From Xenorhabdus japonica (GTDB taxonomy: Bacteria > Pseudomonadota > Gammaproteobacteria > Enterobacterales > Enterobacteriaceae): a stretch of DNA of 35,956 nucleotides. The stretch lies in the NCBI RefSeq assembly GCF_900115195.1, contig NZ_FOVO01000034.1:1-35956 (forward strand), read 5' to 3'. Positions 1 to 8,996 of the stretch are shown one piece after another. Position numbers and translations under genes: made by a program. How positions within the stretch are numbered: the stretch's first letter is position 1; the number at the start of each line of letters is the position of its first letter. The notes beneath the pieces are model-generated. The model ran no database searches. It was given only the letters and a program-made list of their open reading frames with translations, and was not told where the DNA came from.

Positions 1-287
1 ACACGAGATTACAAAACACCGAATGAGTTATTTAAAGGAATACCCACTCATTTACTTCGTTCATTACGGTGTTGCGCTTAATATGTGAATCCAAGAACAT
101 TAAGGAGATAAAACCAACTTTATTTAATGATAAATCAAACGAATATTCCAAATTATGCGATATTCCAGCTACAAGCATAATTCGTTAATGATTGTCAAAA
201 ATACCTATGATAATCTACGCCGCTTTTCATCCTGAGCTGTTCATTTGATAGATAATTAACTGTCCAAAATAGGAAGCGAATTTATTT
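1..287. other. Intergenic region upstream of the envelope operon
   Basis: This is AT-rich DNA without a convincing gene. Near its left end, positions about 16-28 (AACACCGAATGAG) recur inverted at about 62-74 (TCATTACGGTGTT), with a one-base gap. This could be a hairpin from a transcript left of the window, or a small repeat. The remainder probably holds the promoter of the gene at 288, but I could not fix -35 and -10 boxes with confidence. Confidence 0.4.
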
Positions 288-1286
288 ATGAACGTAACTA
301 ACACCAGTAAATTGTTAGCCGCTACTCTGTGTCTCGCAACCTCGTATAGCTACGCAGATAGTGAACGTCCACTTTTTTCATTGACCATGTCAGAATCCGG
401 CGTTCAGAAAACGAATAATGATGGTAGCTTATCCCGCTCTACCAAATCTGAATCGCGTATTCTTCCAATTTGGGGTGATGAAGCTCGCGCGAAAGGTTAC
501 GACCTGCCTGAGCCGTTTGGTGTTAGTTATGGTTATATAAATATGCGACAGGATGTTGTTGTGGATAGCATTAAATTTCAGTTCACCAATCCAATGTATA
601 AATTCTTCGAAAATACTAAAATTAATGCTGGTGATACCCGAGAAAAAAGTGAAACCCATATGTTGAAATTAGACACATGGGTTCTACCTTTCTTAAATGT
701 GTATGGTGTATATGGAAAAACCAAAGGTACATCAAAAACTAACCTAGACAGCATTTATCTACCTCCACAAATCTCTATATCAGGTGAACCTGCATGGGAA
801 AACATTCCTTTCGAACTGAACTTCAAAGGGAAAACCTTTGGTGGTGGTGCAACCCTTGCTGGCGGTTACAACCAATTTTTTGCCACATTAGATGCTAACT
901 ATACCCGCACAAATCTGGATATTTTAGACGGAAACATTAGAGCATTAGTTATCACCCCCCGCGTTGGTTATGAATTTGTTTTCGAACCGCTGCTAGCTGG
1001 ACAAGGAAATACTAAGGTTCAAGTCTGGGTAGGCGCTATGTATCAAGATATTACTCAACGTTTTAAAGGAGATGTCAGCGGATTAAATTTACCACCTGAA
1101 CTCGCACTATTTGAGACGATCAAAAGCCAAACAGAAATTAAATTCGATGTAAAACAACATCTTGCCCATAAATGGAACAATACTGCGGGCGTTCGCGTCG
1201 AAGTTACCCGTAATTTTAACGTATTATCTGAAGTCGGTTTCGGCAACAGAAACAGCTTCTTTATTTCCGGTGAGTTCCGTTTTTAA
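288..1286 (+). CDS. Uncharacterised outer membrane beta-barrel protein
   Basis: The 332-residue product starts with a clear Sec signal peptide (residues 1-23, ending SYSYA). The mature part has alternating polar and aromatic segments and ends in Phe-Arg-Phe, the terminal aromatic signature of outer membrane barrels recognised by the BAM complex. I do not recognise a named family. An AGGAAG motif lies about 12 bases upstream of the ATG, a little far for a strong ribosome site. The TAA stop shares its last A with the ATG of the next gene (TAATG), so the two are translationally coupled. It is the first of three envelope genes. An outer membrane location is well supported; substrate and role are unknown. 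Confidence 0.8.
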   Translation: MNVTNTSKLLAATLCLATSYSYADSERPLFSLTMSESGVQKTNNDGSLSRSTKSESRILPIWGDEARAKGYDLPEPFGVSYGYINMRQDVVVDSIKFQFTNPMYKFFENTKINAGDTREKSETHMLKLDTWVLPFLNVYGVYGKTKGTSKTNLDSIYLPPQISISGEPAWENIPFELNFKGKTFGGGATLAGGYNQFFATLDANYTRTNLDILDGNIRALVITPRVGYEFVFEPLLAGQGNTKVQVWVGAMYQDITQRFKGDVSGLNLPPELALFETIKSQTEIKFDVKQHLAHKWNNTAGVRVEVTRNFNVLSEVGFGNRNSFFISGEFRF

Positions 1287-2437
1287 TGTTTGATCTCACA
1301 ATATTCAAAAGGCTGGTGATTTCCAGCCTGCTTATTTTTACCGTTTCATCAGCACACGCTGATATCTTGCCTGATCGGCAAAAAATTGATGGTTGGTTAA
1401 ACGAATTAGGCGGCAGCAACCATTTTGATGACCGCAAGAAAATTGACTGGGGGGTACTACCCGGCCCTTTTTACACCCCTGAAATGGGTGTGGGGATTGG
1501 TGTTGCCGTGGTTGGTTTATACCGCCCAGACAGTTCTGATCACATTAGCCAGACATCTTCATTGGGGCTCAGTGGTTTTGGATCATCAACCGGCGCATTT
1601 GGCCTGAATTTCACCAATTATAATTTTCTTGCCAACGATCAATGGCGGTTATTTGTTTCCGGTACACTGAATAACACTCCAACTTATTATTGGGGCAAAG
1701 GCTATAATGCCGGTAAAGATAATAGCAATAAAGAGAAATACCATTCGCAGGAATTTGATATTCGTCCCCGCTTTCTTTATCGCGTCACCGATGCCACTTA
1801 TATGGGATTAGGCTGGAATTTTTCATCCATCAACGCCAGTAATCCAGATATCGGTGCAAAACGCTATTTTGATCAATCCGTTGGCGGTCGCTCCGTAGTA
1901 AGTTCCGGTGTAAGTGCCTACTTTAGTTATGACACGCGGGACTTCTTGCCCAATGCTCAGCATGGGCAGGCATTTGAGATTGTTTATACCTATTTTTCCC
2001 CTGAGTTGGGTAGCGATCACCGTTTCCATACTACGCAATTGCAGTTTTCAACCTATCACCAGTTATCTGAAAAAATGGTTCTGGCCTTTGATAACTATGC
2101 CCGTTTCAGTGCAGGCGATGTGCCGTGGAATCAGTTATCACTACTCGGCAATGGTCAGCGGATGCGCGGATACTATGAAGGGCGTTATCGCGATAACAAC
2201 ATTTTCACATCACAGTTAGAATTAAGACATAAACTTGACTGGCGCCACGGTGTAGTCGGTTGGGTAGGCACTGGCACATTGGGAAATACCCCTTCACAAT
2301 TGGGGACAAAACATTGGCTTCCTTCTGTTGGTGTTGGCTATCGTTTCGAGTTTAAGCCACGCATGAATATCAGATTAGATTTTGGTGTCGGTAAAGACAG
2401 TACGGGGTTCTACTTTCAGGTCGGGGAAGCGTTTTGA
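1286..2437 (+). CDS. Omp85-type (BamA/TamA-like) barrel protein without POTRA domains
   Basis: The product has 383 residues and a signal peptide of about 25 residues (ends SSAHA). The rest reads as a beta-barrel with features of the Omp85 C-terminal domain. These include an N-terminal barrel segment with PGPFYTPEMGVGIG near residue 59, an RMRGYYEG motif matching the V/M-R-G-F/Y lid-loop signature, and a C-terminal Phe. The mature length of about 358 residues leaves no room for POTRA repeats, so this is a barrel-only family member. BamA and TamA insert or translocate envelope proteins. Barrel-only relatives are less understood and may handle a specific partner, possibly one of the two neighbouring envelope proteins. 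It overlaps the following gene by four bases. Confidence 0.8.
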   Translation: MFDLTIFKRLVISSLLIFTVSSAHADILPDRQKIDGWLNELGGSNHFDDRKKIDWGVLPGPFYTPEMGVGIGVAVVGLYRPDSSDHISQTSSLGLSGFGSSTGAFGLNFTNYNFLANDQWRLFVSGTLNNTPTYYWGKGYNAGKDNSNKEKYHSQEFDIRPRFLYRVTDATYMGLGWNFSSINASNPDIGAKRYFDQSVGGRSVVSSGVSAYFSYDTRDFLPNAQHGQAFEIVYTYFSPELGSDHRFHTTQLQFSTYHQLSEKMVLAFDNYARFSAGDVPWNQLSLLGNGQRMRGYYEGRYRDNNIFTSQLELRHKLDWRHGVVGWVGTGTLGNTPSQLGTKHWLPSVGVGYRFEFKPRMNIRLDFGVGKDSTGFYFQVGEAF

Positions 2438-3567
2438 GATTATTAGTTACCCTGCACCTCTGCTTTTTATTGATGGCATGCCAAAATAAGCCTCACACTG
2501 TTAATTCGGTAAAGCCAGCCCTCGTCAGTGATACTCACGAACAATCGCAGGAAAATTGGGACGCATTACCTCCTATTGCTCCGCCTGAGGGTTTGAGAGC
2601 CTGTTGTGCTTTCGGTTATAACCTTAAGGCTCAACTATGGAATATTCCAATCCCCTTCTACAATATCGACAATATTGTAGAAGCCAAGACATTGGGTGAG
2701 CATCACTACAATAACAGTATTATCGGTGCCAGTGCCGCATTGTTGGGAATAAGCAATGAAAAAGTTGGTCTGCTCTATACCCATAAAGGTGGGTTTATTG
2801 ATATTTCTCATGTGAGGGATACCGCCGACTATACGCTCTATCTGTTCAGCCAGATTAATGCCCATCTTGGTCAAGAGCGGGAGTTAACCCTGAATAATGA
2901 GCTTGCCGCGCGTAAAATTCACTTTTTTGCTTTTACGCCGCCGGAAGATCCTGCTGAACGCTATACACTGAGTGCTTATTTGGCTGCCAAACTCGCTTTT
3001 CAGCTTGCAACCTGGCATGAAATCGCACAATGGTACGGCTATCAATCAGTGCCCGGATTTTCAGAAGGCATTTCGGCTTTTTCTCCGGAAGATCTCTATT
3101 CAAATCTGCTGGGTGCCCGACTGGCATTGACGCTGATCTTGGGGGGACACGCATCTTCTGTGGCGCAGTTCTCAGCCTCCATGGCTAAGATCTTGCCGAC
3201 TGCTTTGCATGAGCTTGGGGATTACCCTAAGTCAGGCACAAAAGAGATGTTTGATAGCATAGATGGCTTATGGTGGAACAGTTATCAACGTATTCCCGAA
3301 AAGTTTCTGGTACTGCAACGAAATTATGATATCCACGATAATCGCTATCCATTAATGCCCTCAGGTAAAGAGAGCGTTGCCTTGCGACTGTCTTTGCCTG
3401 ATCATTATCAGCATTTTTCGTTGGATAAACTGGCTGAATTCCAATTATGGTCAACCAATGAGATGAAAAATCTGCCTATTCCAAAGCAATATTGGACCGT
3501 GAAAGATTTTAAAATGCTGGCGGAAAATGCCCAACGTGAAGATAAGAAACAACTGCTGATCAAATAG
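2434..3567 (+). CDS. DUF4056-like lipoprotein
   Basis: The 377-residue protein begins with a lipoprotein signal: a hydrophobic stretch, then a lipobox Leu-Met-Ala-Cys with Cys16 as the likely lipidated residue. The mature region resembles the DUF4056 family by eye, with a Cys-Cys-Ala-Phe-Gly-Tyr segment near residue 57 and a His-Glu-Ile-Ala-Gln-Trp-Tyr-Gly segment near 195. The second looks metal-site-like, but no enzymatic activity is established here. The start is a TTG that overlaps the previous stop (TTGA), with GGGGAAG just upstream, so expression is probably coupled. With two barrels upstream it likely forms an envelope module. The family call is from memory of the sequence pattern. Confidence 0.7.
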   Translation: MRLLVTLHLCFLLMACQNKPHTVNSVKPALVSDTHEQSQENWDALPPIAPPEGLRACCAFGYNLKAQLWNIPIPFYNIDNIVEAKTLGEHHYNNSIIGASAALLGISNEKVGLLYTHKGGFIDISHVRDTADYTLYLFSQINAHLGQERELTLNNELAARKIHFFAFTPPEDPAERYTLSAYLAAKLAFQLATWHEIAQWYGYQSVPGFSEGISAFSPEDLYSNLLGARLALTLILGGHASSVAQFSASMAKILPTALHELGDYPKSGTKEMFDSIDGLWWNSYQRIPEKFLVLQRNYDIHDNRYPLMPSGKESVALRLSLPDHYQHFSLDKLAEFQLWSTNEMKNLPIPKQYWTVKDFKMLAENAQREDKKQLLIK

Positions 3568-3611
3568 ATAATTATAAAACCTGTCTATTCAATAATATGT
3601 AGAGGAATTGT

Positions 3612-3646
3612 AGAGGAATATACCTAATTGATAGGTGTATACCTCT
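3612..3646. terminator. Hairpin between convergent genes
   Basis: AGAGGAATATACCTA and TAGGTGTATACCTCT form a 15-base inverted repeat with two mismatches around a 5-base loop. It sits between the end of the DUF4056-like gene (plus) and the end of the MarR gene (minus). No strong T-run follows on either strand, so it may be a bidirectional terminator or a transcript-end stabiliser. Confidence 0.5.
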
Positions 3647-3653
3647 ATCCGGA

Positions 3654-4124
3654 TTACTTACCTAATCCCCCCAAAACTCTACGTATTGGGGTATGCTGTT
3701 TAATCAGTTCCTGCAAAACCTCTTTCAATAGCTGACTTTTTCCATTGCCCAATAGCTCCAGCACGCTTTTTTCATGAGATTCAGCCTCGGTCAGCAACCC
3801 TTTCACTACTTTTCGCCCCGTTTCAGTCAAACGTACCAATGTAACACGGCGATCACCGCCACCATTGGAAAAACGAGCTACATACTCCTGTAATTCTAAA
3901 CGCTGTAAAACACGAGTAATAGTCGGCTGTTTGCTCACCGTTTTCTGTGCCAGAAGGCTAATACCAATCGGGCCACTTCCCGCCAACGTCGATAATACCC
4001 GCCACTCCAGTACTGACAGTCCTTGCGATTCAACAATATCATGGAACTCAGAAGAAACTAGCATCCATGCCTGCCCAAGCAGGGCAGGCAAATAATTGTC
4101 AACAAACACTTTTGAATCTGGCAT
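3654..4124 (-). CDS. MarR-family transcriptional regulator
   Basis: From the ATG at 4124 the product is 156 residues, a normal MarR length. A longer frame to 4208 exists, but its extra 28 residues are unlike the family and overlap an unrelated fragment on the same strand, so I reject it. An AAGGG motif lies about 11 bases before the chosen start. The sequence shows the winged-helix core of the family: SVLEWRVLSTL, then the recognition region around VSKQPTITRVLQRLE, then the wing with GGDRRVTLVRLTETG. MarR proteins are dimers that usually repress a neighbouring operon until they bind a small ligand. It is convergent with the envelope operon, so its target is not evident. Confidence 0.85.
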   Translation of the reverse strand: MPDSKVFVDNYLPALLGQAWMLVSSEFHDIVESQGLSVLEWRVLSTLAGSGPIGISLLAQKTVSKQPTITRVLQRLELQEYVARFSNGGGDRRVTLVRLTETGRKVVKGLLTEAESHEKSVLELLGNGKSQLLKEVLQELIKQHTPIRRVLGGLGK

Positions 4125-4171
4125 AAGTTGAACAACCCTTTTTATCTCAGGAAGTTTTTTGTCTTCCGATT

Positions 4172-4384
4172 TTAAAAGGTTCCCCCATGAAAAACACTCC
4201 CACAACAATCATTCAGCCAATATTTTCCTGATAACAGTGAGCCAAATCTCGGAATATGTGTATTCAGCCCAAGTTGTTTCAATATCATGTAGGTTGTCGC
4301 CACAGATGAAGAAATAACAAGCGATCCTACCAATCTTCGATTAGAGCCAAGCAGGACAGAATATCGTTCTATCTACGACTTCTC
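4172..4384 (-). pseudogene. Decayed reading frame of unknown family
   Basis: On the minus strand a frame of about 65 codons ends with TAA at 4172-4174. It opens just after an in-frame stop at about 4369-4371, with no start codon at its head. Its sequence looks protein-like, with segments GSNRRLVGSLVISSS, TTYMILKQLGLNTHI and CGSVFHGGTF. It is probably the C-terminal remnant of a larger gene. I do not recognise the family. It lies among other broken genes, which supports decay rather than a small functional protein. Confidence 0.4.
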
Positions 4385-4398
4385 TTCGATTGACGTTC

Positions 4399-4563
4399 TC
4401 TTACCCAACAATTCCTTCTTTTCGCAATGAAGTAGATGCCTCCGCTTTTCTGTTGAATGCCAGTGGTAAAGTCAGGGGAGATAGTGACTTCTACTTTTAC
4501 AATAATCCTACCGCCGCAGATAACAGCTTGGTTTTGGAAACATCTCACCAAAGCATAGTTATA
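4399..4563 (+). pseudogene. TerD-family (tellurium/stress protein) fragment
   Basis: A plus-strand frame from about 4399 to the TAG at 4561-4563 encodes NEVDASAFLLNASGKVRGDS, then DFYFYNN and PTAADNSLV. This matches the start of the TerD domain (D-x-D-A-S-A-F-L-L, then G-K-V, D-x-D-F-x-F-Y-N-N, S-A-D-G-S-V). The GD-R-TG segment and everything after it are missing, so the fragment covers only about a quarter of a TerD-like protein. It is not expected to function. It suggests that a ter-type stress locus once stood here, or that a piece of one was carried in. Confidence 0.6.
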
Positions 4564-4630
4564 TAGGAATTCTGTAGTTATATAGTATGTAATTTATAAC
4601 TATGAGCGCCCCGAATTAGGGGCGCTATAT

Positions 4631-5257
4631 TCATCCTAAAATTTCATAGAGTCTCTTAATTTCCTTGCTCCATATCTCCTTATTTTTCAGCTTCTGATGT
4701 TTCGGTTTCCGAGCCAAATCCTCTGCCAGATTTTTTTCCAATACCACAATACATTGAAGAATTTTCTCTTCATCCTCTAAATCCGCTAATATTTCTGATT
4801 CATCATGCGTACTTCCCCGATCTCTAGTCAGTTCTTTTTGAGAAGAAATCACTTTTTCATTCAGGAATAGATAATACCCATCGCTGGATGACACTTCTTC
4901 CAGCTTGCCATTTTTAATCAGCAAAAAACGATTGGCGACATTATCAATAAACGCCCTGTCATGCGAAGTAATTAATATCGTCATTCCGTTATTAATCAAT
5001 TAACTTTCCAATTCCATTTTGCCAAAAATATCCAAGTGGTTAGTCGGCTCATCGAGAATCAAAAAATTATGTTTATTTAACTTCAAAATTAAAAACATTA
5101 GTCTGGAGCGTTCACCACCACTTAATCTTATCACCAATTTATTAAAATCTGCATATTCAAAACCTGCCGCAATTAATTGTTGCTTACAGGTGATATCGTC
5201 GATATTAGGCGTGTTATTTCTAACCACATCAAGAAATATACGCCTAAATTCGTTGTT
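4631..5257 (-). pseudogene. Truncated ABC-F ATPase, C-terminal half with in-frame stop
   Basis: Two adjacent same-frame pieces (5003-5257 and 4631-4999) form the second nucleotide-binding domain of an ABC-F protein: signature LSGGERSRLMF, Walker B FLILDEPTNHLD, H-switch ITSHDRAF, then a charged C-terminal tail. A single TAA at 5000-5002 interrupts the frame shortly after Walker B. The first ATPase domain and the interdomain linker are absent. The frame runs directly into the end of the Ail-like gene, so the 5' half was lost by deletion or by the joining event. ABC-F proteins act on ribosomes in translation rescue or antibiotic resistance; this remnant should be inactive. Confidence 0.8.
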
Positions 5258-5835
5258 TAGAAACGATATCCTACACCGATATTAAATCCATTAATGTTAA
5301 GTCGATCTCCACTACCTTTTAATGATGAACCTTCATAGCCAGCATAAAGGCTGAGATTTGGAATGGGATTGACGTCCACTCCAGCACCATAGGCTAACTC
5401 GGTCGATTTATTATCCAGTTTTACAGGATAAAGCATTATTTTTCTATCCTCATAGACGGTTGCCCTCCCGGAAAGCTCGGCTTTTGAATGGGCAAAACCC
5501 AACAATCCATAAACACTTATATAATCATTAACTCGGTAAGCAGGGCCAGCCATCAATGAATAATATTTTAGATCAGCATTGGCTTTCCAAGGCCCGTAAT
5601 CATTATAGCCGCTATGACTTTCACTACTTTTCATATACGTAAATGATCCAATCATACTCACAGGAGAATCCCATTCATAACGGTAGTGAAGATTCACACC
5701 GCGAAGATTTTTAATATCTTGGATTTTACTTTGAGCGTAACCCACTGCGACAGTCTGTGAATCAGCATAAGCGACTGAGCCACACATAAAACCAGATACA
5801 ATTAAAGTTGCAAGAAGCGATTTCTTCATCACCAT
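5257..5835 (-). CDS. Ail/Lom/OmpX-type outer membrane protein
   Basis: The protein has 192 residues, with a signal peptide ending VAYA at about residue 24 and a C-terminal Gly-Tyr-Arg-Phe typical of small outer membrane barrels. Features of the Ail/Lom/OmpX family include VAVGYAQSKIQ at the mature N-terminus, RGVNLHYRYEWDSP, a central YYSLMAGPAYRVNDYISVYG and AGYEGSS near the end. The expected fold is eight strands with exposed loops. Relatives promote host-cell binding and serum resistance in Yersinia; for this copy the role is inferred. AAAGG lies nine bases before the ATG at 5835; an alternative ATG at 5829 is less well spaced. The gene is followed at once by the ABC-F remnant, so its 3' flank is rearranged. 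Confidence 0.85.
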   Translation of the reverse strand: MVMKKSLLATLIVSGFMCGSVAYADSQTVAVGYAQSKIQDIKNLRGVNLHYRYEWDSPVSMIGSFTYMKSSESHSGYNDYGPWKANADLKYYSLMAGPAYRVNDYISVYGLLGFAHSKAELSGRATVYEDRKIMLYPVKLDNKSTELAYGAGVDVNPIPNLSLYAGYEGSSLKGSGDRLNINGFNIGVGYRF

Positions 5836-6283
5836 TAATGATTACCTTTCATGTTTACTAAACGTTTTAACCGTTTAAAGTATAGATAGTTTCTGTAAGG
5901 CCATCGGGTAAAATGCAACAAATGTGAGTAAGGTTTAATTATTAACATTGTATTATCAATATAATTTATAGAAATATTTCATCAAAAAAACCAAATACCT
6001 CCCTTTAAATTCCAGTATCAAGTTGATATCTATTGATATTTATTTTTGATATTGATTCACCACAATATCATTTTTTAAATTGGCTATAATTTTTTCTTTA
6101 ATTTCATTGGTCAACAATAAGGAATAGAATGATAATTGAATTTATATTTCAGGATAAAGTAATCTCTCATAAGATATATCTCGTCAGCTAATACAGGAAC
6201 CGCAACCAACATCCAACAAAAAACACGCCACTATTCTTGATTATCAGTCTCAAACGCCGTACCACTTCACTTAACTAAAGGAA
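5836..6283. other. Intergenic region between divergent ail-like and metY genes
   Basis: About 450 bases of AT-rich DNA serve two divergent genes. Next to the ail-like start there is a repeated CGTTTTAACCGTTT motif at about 5860-5876, which could be part of a promoter or operator. I looked for MetJ boxes (AGACGTCT) before the sulfhydrylase and saw none. No open frame of interest is present. Confidence 0.35.
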
Positions 6284-6289
6284 ATGAGA

Positions 6290-7564
6290 ATGAAATTAGA
6301 AACACTATCCATCCATGCCGGTTACTCACCAGATCCAACAACCAAAGCTGTTGCTGTCCCCATTTATCAAACTACTTCCTATTCTTTCGATGACTCTCAG
6401 CATGGTGCAGATCTTTTTGACTTAAAAGTCGAAGGCAACATTTACTCCCGAATAATGAATCCAACAAACGATGTATTGGAAAAACGTGTCGCCGCTTTAG
6501 AAGGTGGCATTGGCGCGCTTGCAGTTGCTTCTGGAATGTCGGCTATCACCTACGCTATTCAAACCATTGCAAGGGTAGGGGATAACATTATTTCGGTAGC
6601 GAAACTCTATGGTGGTACCTATAACTTAATGGCACACACTTTCCCAAATATTGGGATTGAGACCCGTTTCGTGGCGCATGACGATATTACTGCCATTGAA
6701 GAGTTGATTGATAAGAAAACCAAAGCAATATTCTGTGAATCCATAACCAACCCAAGCGGGAACATTATTGATATCCAAGCACTGGCAGATATTGCCCACT
6801 GGCACGGAATTCCCCTGATTGTCGATAACACCGTCGCCACTCCTTATCTATGCCGTCCGTTCGAGCATGGTGCGGACATTATCATCCACTCCCTGACCAA
6901 ATATATCGGAGGCCACGGTACTTCGATCGGTGGAATCATTGTTGATTCAGGAAAATTCCCATGGAAAAAACATCAAGATCGCTTTGCCATCCTAAGCACA
7001 CCGGATGCCTCATACCACGGGATAACTTATACCGAACATTTTGGTTCCGCAGCCTTTATCGCCCGCTGCCGTGTTGGGCCTCTGCGCAGCACTGGTGCGG
7101 CACTTTCACCATTTAATTCTTTTCTCATCCTACAAGGTCTTGAGACACTGGCACTTCGTATGGAGCGTCATACTGAAAATGCCCTGAAAATCGCCCAATA
7201 CCTGGAAAAACACCCTCAGGTGTCATGGGTTAAATACGCGGGATTGCCGACACACCCAGAGCATGATTTAGCTGTGCGTTATATGAGGGGAAAACCGGCT
7301 TCAATTCTTTCTTTCGGCATTAAAGGAGGAGAAGAAGCGGGCATCCGTTTTATTGATGCCCTGCAACTGATTGTGCGTCTGGTAAATATCGGCGATGCCA
7401 AATCATTGGCTTGTCATCCAGCATCAACAACTCACCGCCAGCTAAATGATGAAGAAATGGTAAAAGCAGGTGTATCACGGGATCTGATTCGCTTATCTAT
7501 TGGAATCGAACACAGTGATGACATTATTGCGGATCTTTCACAAGCGTTGGATGCGGCAAAATAA
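6290..7564 (+). CDS. metY: O-acetylhomoserine sulfhydrylase (PLP-dependent)
   Basis: The product is 424 residues from the ATG at 6290. That start is preferred over the ATG at 6284 because AGGA (6279-6282) lies seven bases before it. It is a Cys/Met-metabolism PLP enzyme: TLSIHAGYSPDPTT at the N-terminus, ASGMSAI, the substrate-loop YSRIMNPTN, and SLTKYIGGHGTSIGG with the Schiff-base Lys at about residue 204. The long insertion typical of O-acetylhomoserine aminocarboxypropyltransferases is present, giving the 420-430 residue size rather than about 390 for MetB/MetC. It converts O-acetylhomoserine and sulfide to homocysteine and acetate, an alternative to the O-succinyl route of enterobacteria. 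It stands alone with a hairpin after it. Confidence 0.9.
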   Translation: MKLETLSIHAGYSPDPTTKAVAVPIYQTTSYSFDDSQHGADLFDLKVEGNIYSRIMNPTNDVLEKRVAALEGGIGALAVASGMSAITYAIQTIARVGDNIISVAKLYGGTYNLMAHTFPNIGIETRFVAHDDITAIEELIDKKTKAIFCESITNPSGNIIDIQALADIAHWHGIPLIVDNTVATPYLCRPFEHGADIIIHSLTKYIGGHGTSIGGIIVDSGKFPWKKHQDRFAILSTPDASYHGITYTEHFGSAAFIARCRVGPLRSTGAALSPFNSFLILQGLETLALRMERHTENALKIAQYLEKHPQVSWVKYAGLPTHPEHDLAVRYMRGKPASILSFGIKGGEEAGIRFIDALQLIVRLVNIGDAKSLACHPASTTHRQLNDEEMVKAGVSRDLIRLSIGIEHSDDIIADLSQALDAAK

Positions 7565-7596
7565 TTATTATTACTGTTTTTATTTATATAGTCAGT

Positions 7597-7626
7597 CATC
7601 GGTATCAATATTTATTGATACCGATG
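7597..7626. terminator. Perfect 12-bp hairpin downstream of metY
   Basis: CATCGGTATCAA and TTGATACCGATG pair perfectly around a 6-base loop. It lies 33 bases after metY and about 90 bases from the stop of the convergent gene. There is no clean T-tract on either side, so it may work in both directions as a weak terminator or as an mRNA end stabiliser. Confidence 0.55.
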
Positions 7627-7718
7627 GGATTATAAAAAAGATGATTTCTTGATTTGTCTTAATCTTACGCAAAAACGAACAGTATTAAACCACCCGTTCT
7701 ACAAATTATTCCTTTAAA

Positions 7719-8996
7719 CTATCCCTTTTTCCTGATAATCCGACGACGTTTATTAAACAGATCCGGCAATATCGTTTGTGATACGCACTGCCACTCAATT
7801 TTATCGATATCAACACCCTGTTTGACAAAATAGTCTGACAGCGCTGATTGGCATTGCTGGAGAATCTCAATGGCACAATCACCTTCTAATTTCAACAACA
7901 ATTCTGTTTGCGTGAGTCGATAATCACTCGTCAGCGGCAGGGTATTGGCTATAATCCGTGAACAAGGATCGGCGAAAACACTCACTATTTCCCCGTCAAA
8001 CGCAGGTAAAATTAACTGATCATCACTACGCCCTTCAACGCGCTCTATCGCCAATGCTGGATTGCCACAAGCACATGGGGTTTTCTTCACCACCAAAATA
8101 TCATCAAGCTGATAACGCACAATTGGCTGAGATTCCCGTGTAAAATCAGTAATGATCGGGTTAAAACGGGATTCATCAATCCATTTTGGCTCTATATGGA
8201 GAAATTCTTCATTAAGGTGCAGGGTTCCATGCAAGCAAGTACACGCCAAGAAACCTTCTGTTGCCTGATAAATTTCTCCCACTTCCCTGAATACGTTCTG
8301 CAACAATTGACGATCCTGCGGCTCCAGCACTTCTGCCACTGAGATCACTTTCGCTGGTAACAAGGACACTTCACCTTGTTGAATTTTCAAGGCGAGCGCC
8401 CGCAGTACTTGAGCAGGAGCCACGATAATCGTTGGTTTATACTCTGCCAACGCTTGCACTTGCTGGTTAAAATCAGCAAACAAATCAAAAAAACGGAAGG
8501 ATATCCAGTGATTATGAACGCTGTCGTAGAGATTGTTTCCTGCCCGTAAAAACAGCGCTACCCGCTCACCGTGAAATAAACCGTTCGGCAGCATTTTGGC
8601 GAGCATAGTTCCAGCCCAAATACTCCGCTCTTTAGGGCTGATAACGAAAATCCCCCGCTGCCCTGATGTGCCCGATGACATTCCAACGCTGAATTTACCG
8701 ACCGTTGGTTTGAAATCGCGTGACTGTTCGCTCAATCTCGCGCACTCCAAGAGCGCATCACGCTTGAGACCTGCCGTATTCATCCGGTCGAAATTTTCCA
8801 TCATGACGGCTTTATTCATGAGCGGATATTCCGCCAACGGTAAATCACTATATGAGGCAAAATAAGGGCTTTTCGCCAGCACCCTGAGCTTGAATTTCAC
8901 TAATTCTCTCGATTGATGTTGTTCAAGCTGCTGTTGGTTGGAAAATTTCCACTGTTTTTTGGCTCGCCAATAGTACCAAAGCGTTTTAAGTATCAT
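7719..8996 (-). CDS. PaaK/F390-synthetase-like adenylating enzyme
   Basis: The 425-residue protein belongs to the phenylacetate-CoA ligase/coenzyme F390 synthetase branch of adenylate-forming enzymes. The phosphate loop is SSGTSG (107-112), followed by YQATEG (243-248), RYQLDD (294-299), a Cys-Ala-Cys-Gly knuckle (308-311) and EGRSDD (321-326). It should activate a carboxylate as acyl-AMP, passing it to CoA or using it internally. The acceptor is unknown, and F420 chemistry is unlikely in this organism. It is the last gene of the operon and overlaps the upstream gene by four bases. In the OleABCD pathway the same slot is held by OleC, an acyl-AMP-forming beta-lactone synthetase from a different branch of the superfamily, so analogous chemistry is possible but unproven. 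Confidence 0.8.
   Translation of the reverse strand: MILKTLWYYWRAKKQWKFSNQQQLEQHQSRELVKFKLRVLAKSPYFASYSDLPLAEYPLMNKAVMMENFDRMNTAGLKRDALLECARLSEQSRDFKPTVGKFSVGMSSGTSGQRGIFVISPKERSIWAGTMLAKMLPNGLFHGERVALFLRAGNNLYDSVHNHWISFRFFDLFADFNQQVQALAEYKPTIIVAPAQVLRALALKIQQGEVSLLPAKVISVAEVLEPQDRQLLQNVFREVGEIYQATEGFLACTCLHGTLHLNEEFLHIEPKWIDESRFNPIITDFTRESQPIVRYQLDDILVVKKTPCACGNPALAIERVEGRSDDQLILPAFDGEIVSVFADPCSRIIANTLPLTSDYRLTQTELLLKLEGDCAIEILQQCQSALSDYFVKQGVDIDKIEWQCVSQTILPDLFNKRRRIIRKKG

Noticed and set aside
4125-4208. Longer N-terminus for the MarR regulator
   Set aside because: The extra 28 residues do not resemble the family and overlap an unrelated same-strand fragment; the ATG at 4124 gives the usual length.
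5836-6283. MetJ boxes or a SAM riboswitch before metY
   Set aside because: No AGACGTCT-type repeats or riboswitch-like structure could be seen.
7719-8996. True phenylacetate-CoA ligase or coenzyme F390 synthetase
   Set aside because: There are no phenylacetate genes and no sign of F420 metabolism nearby; the operon points to a different acid substrate.
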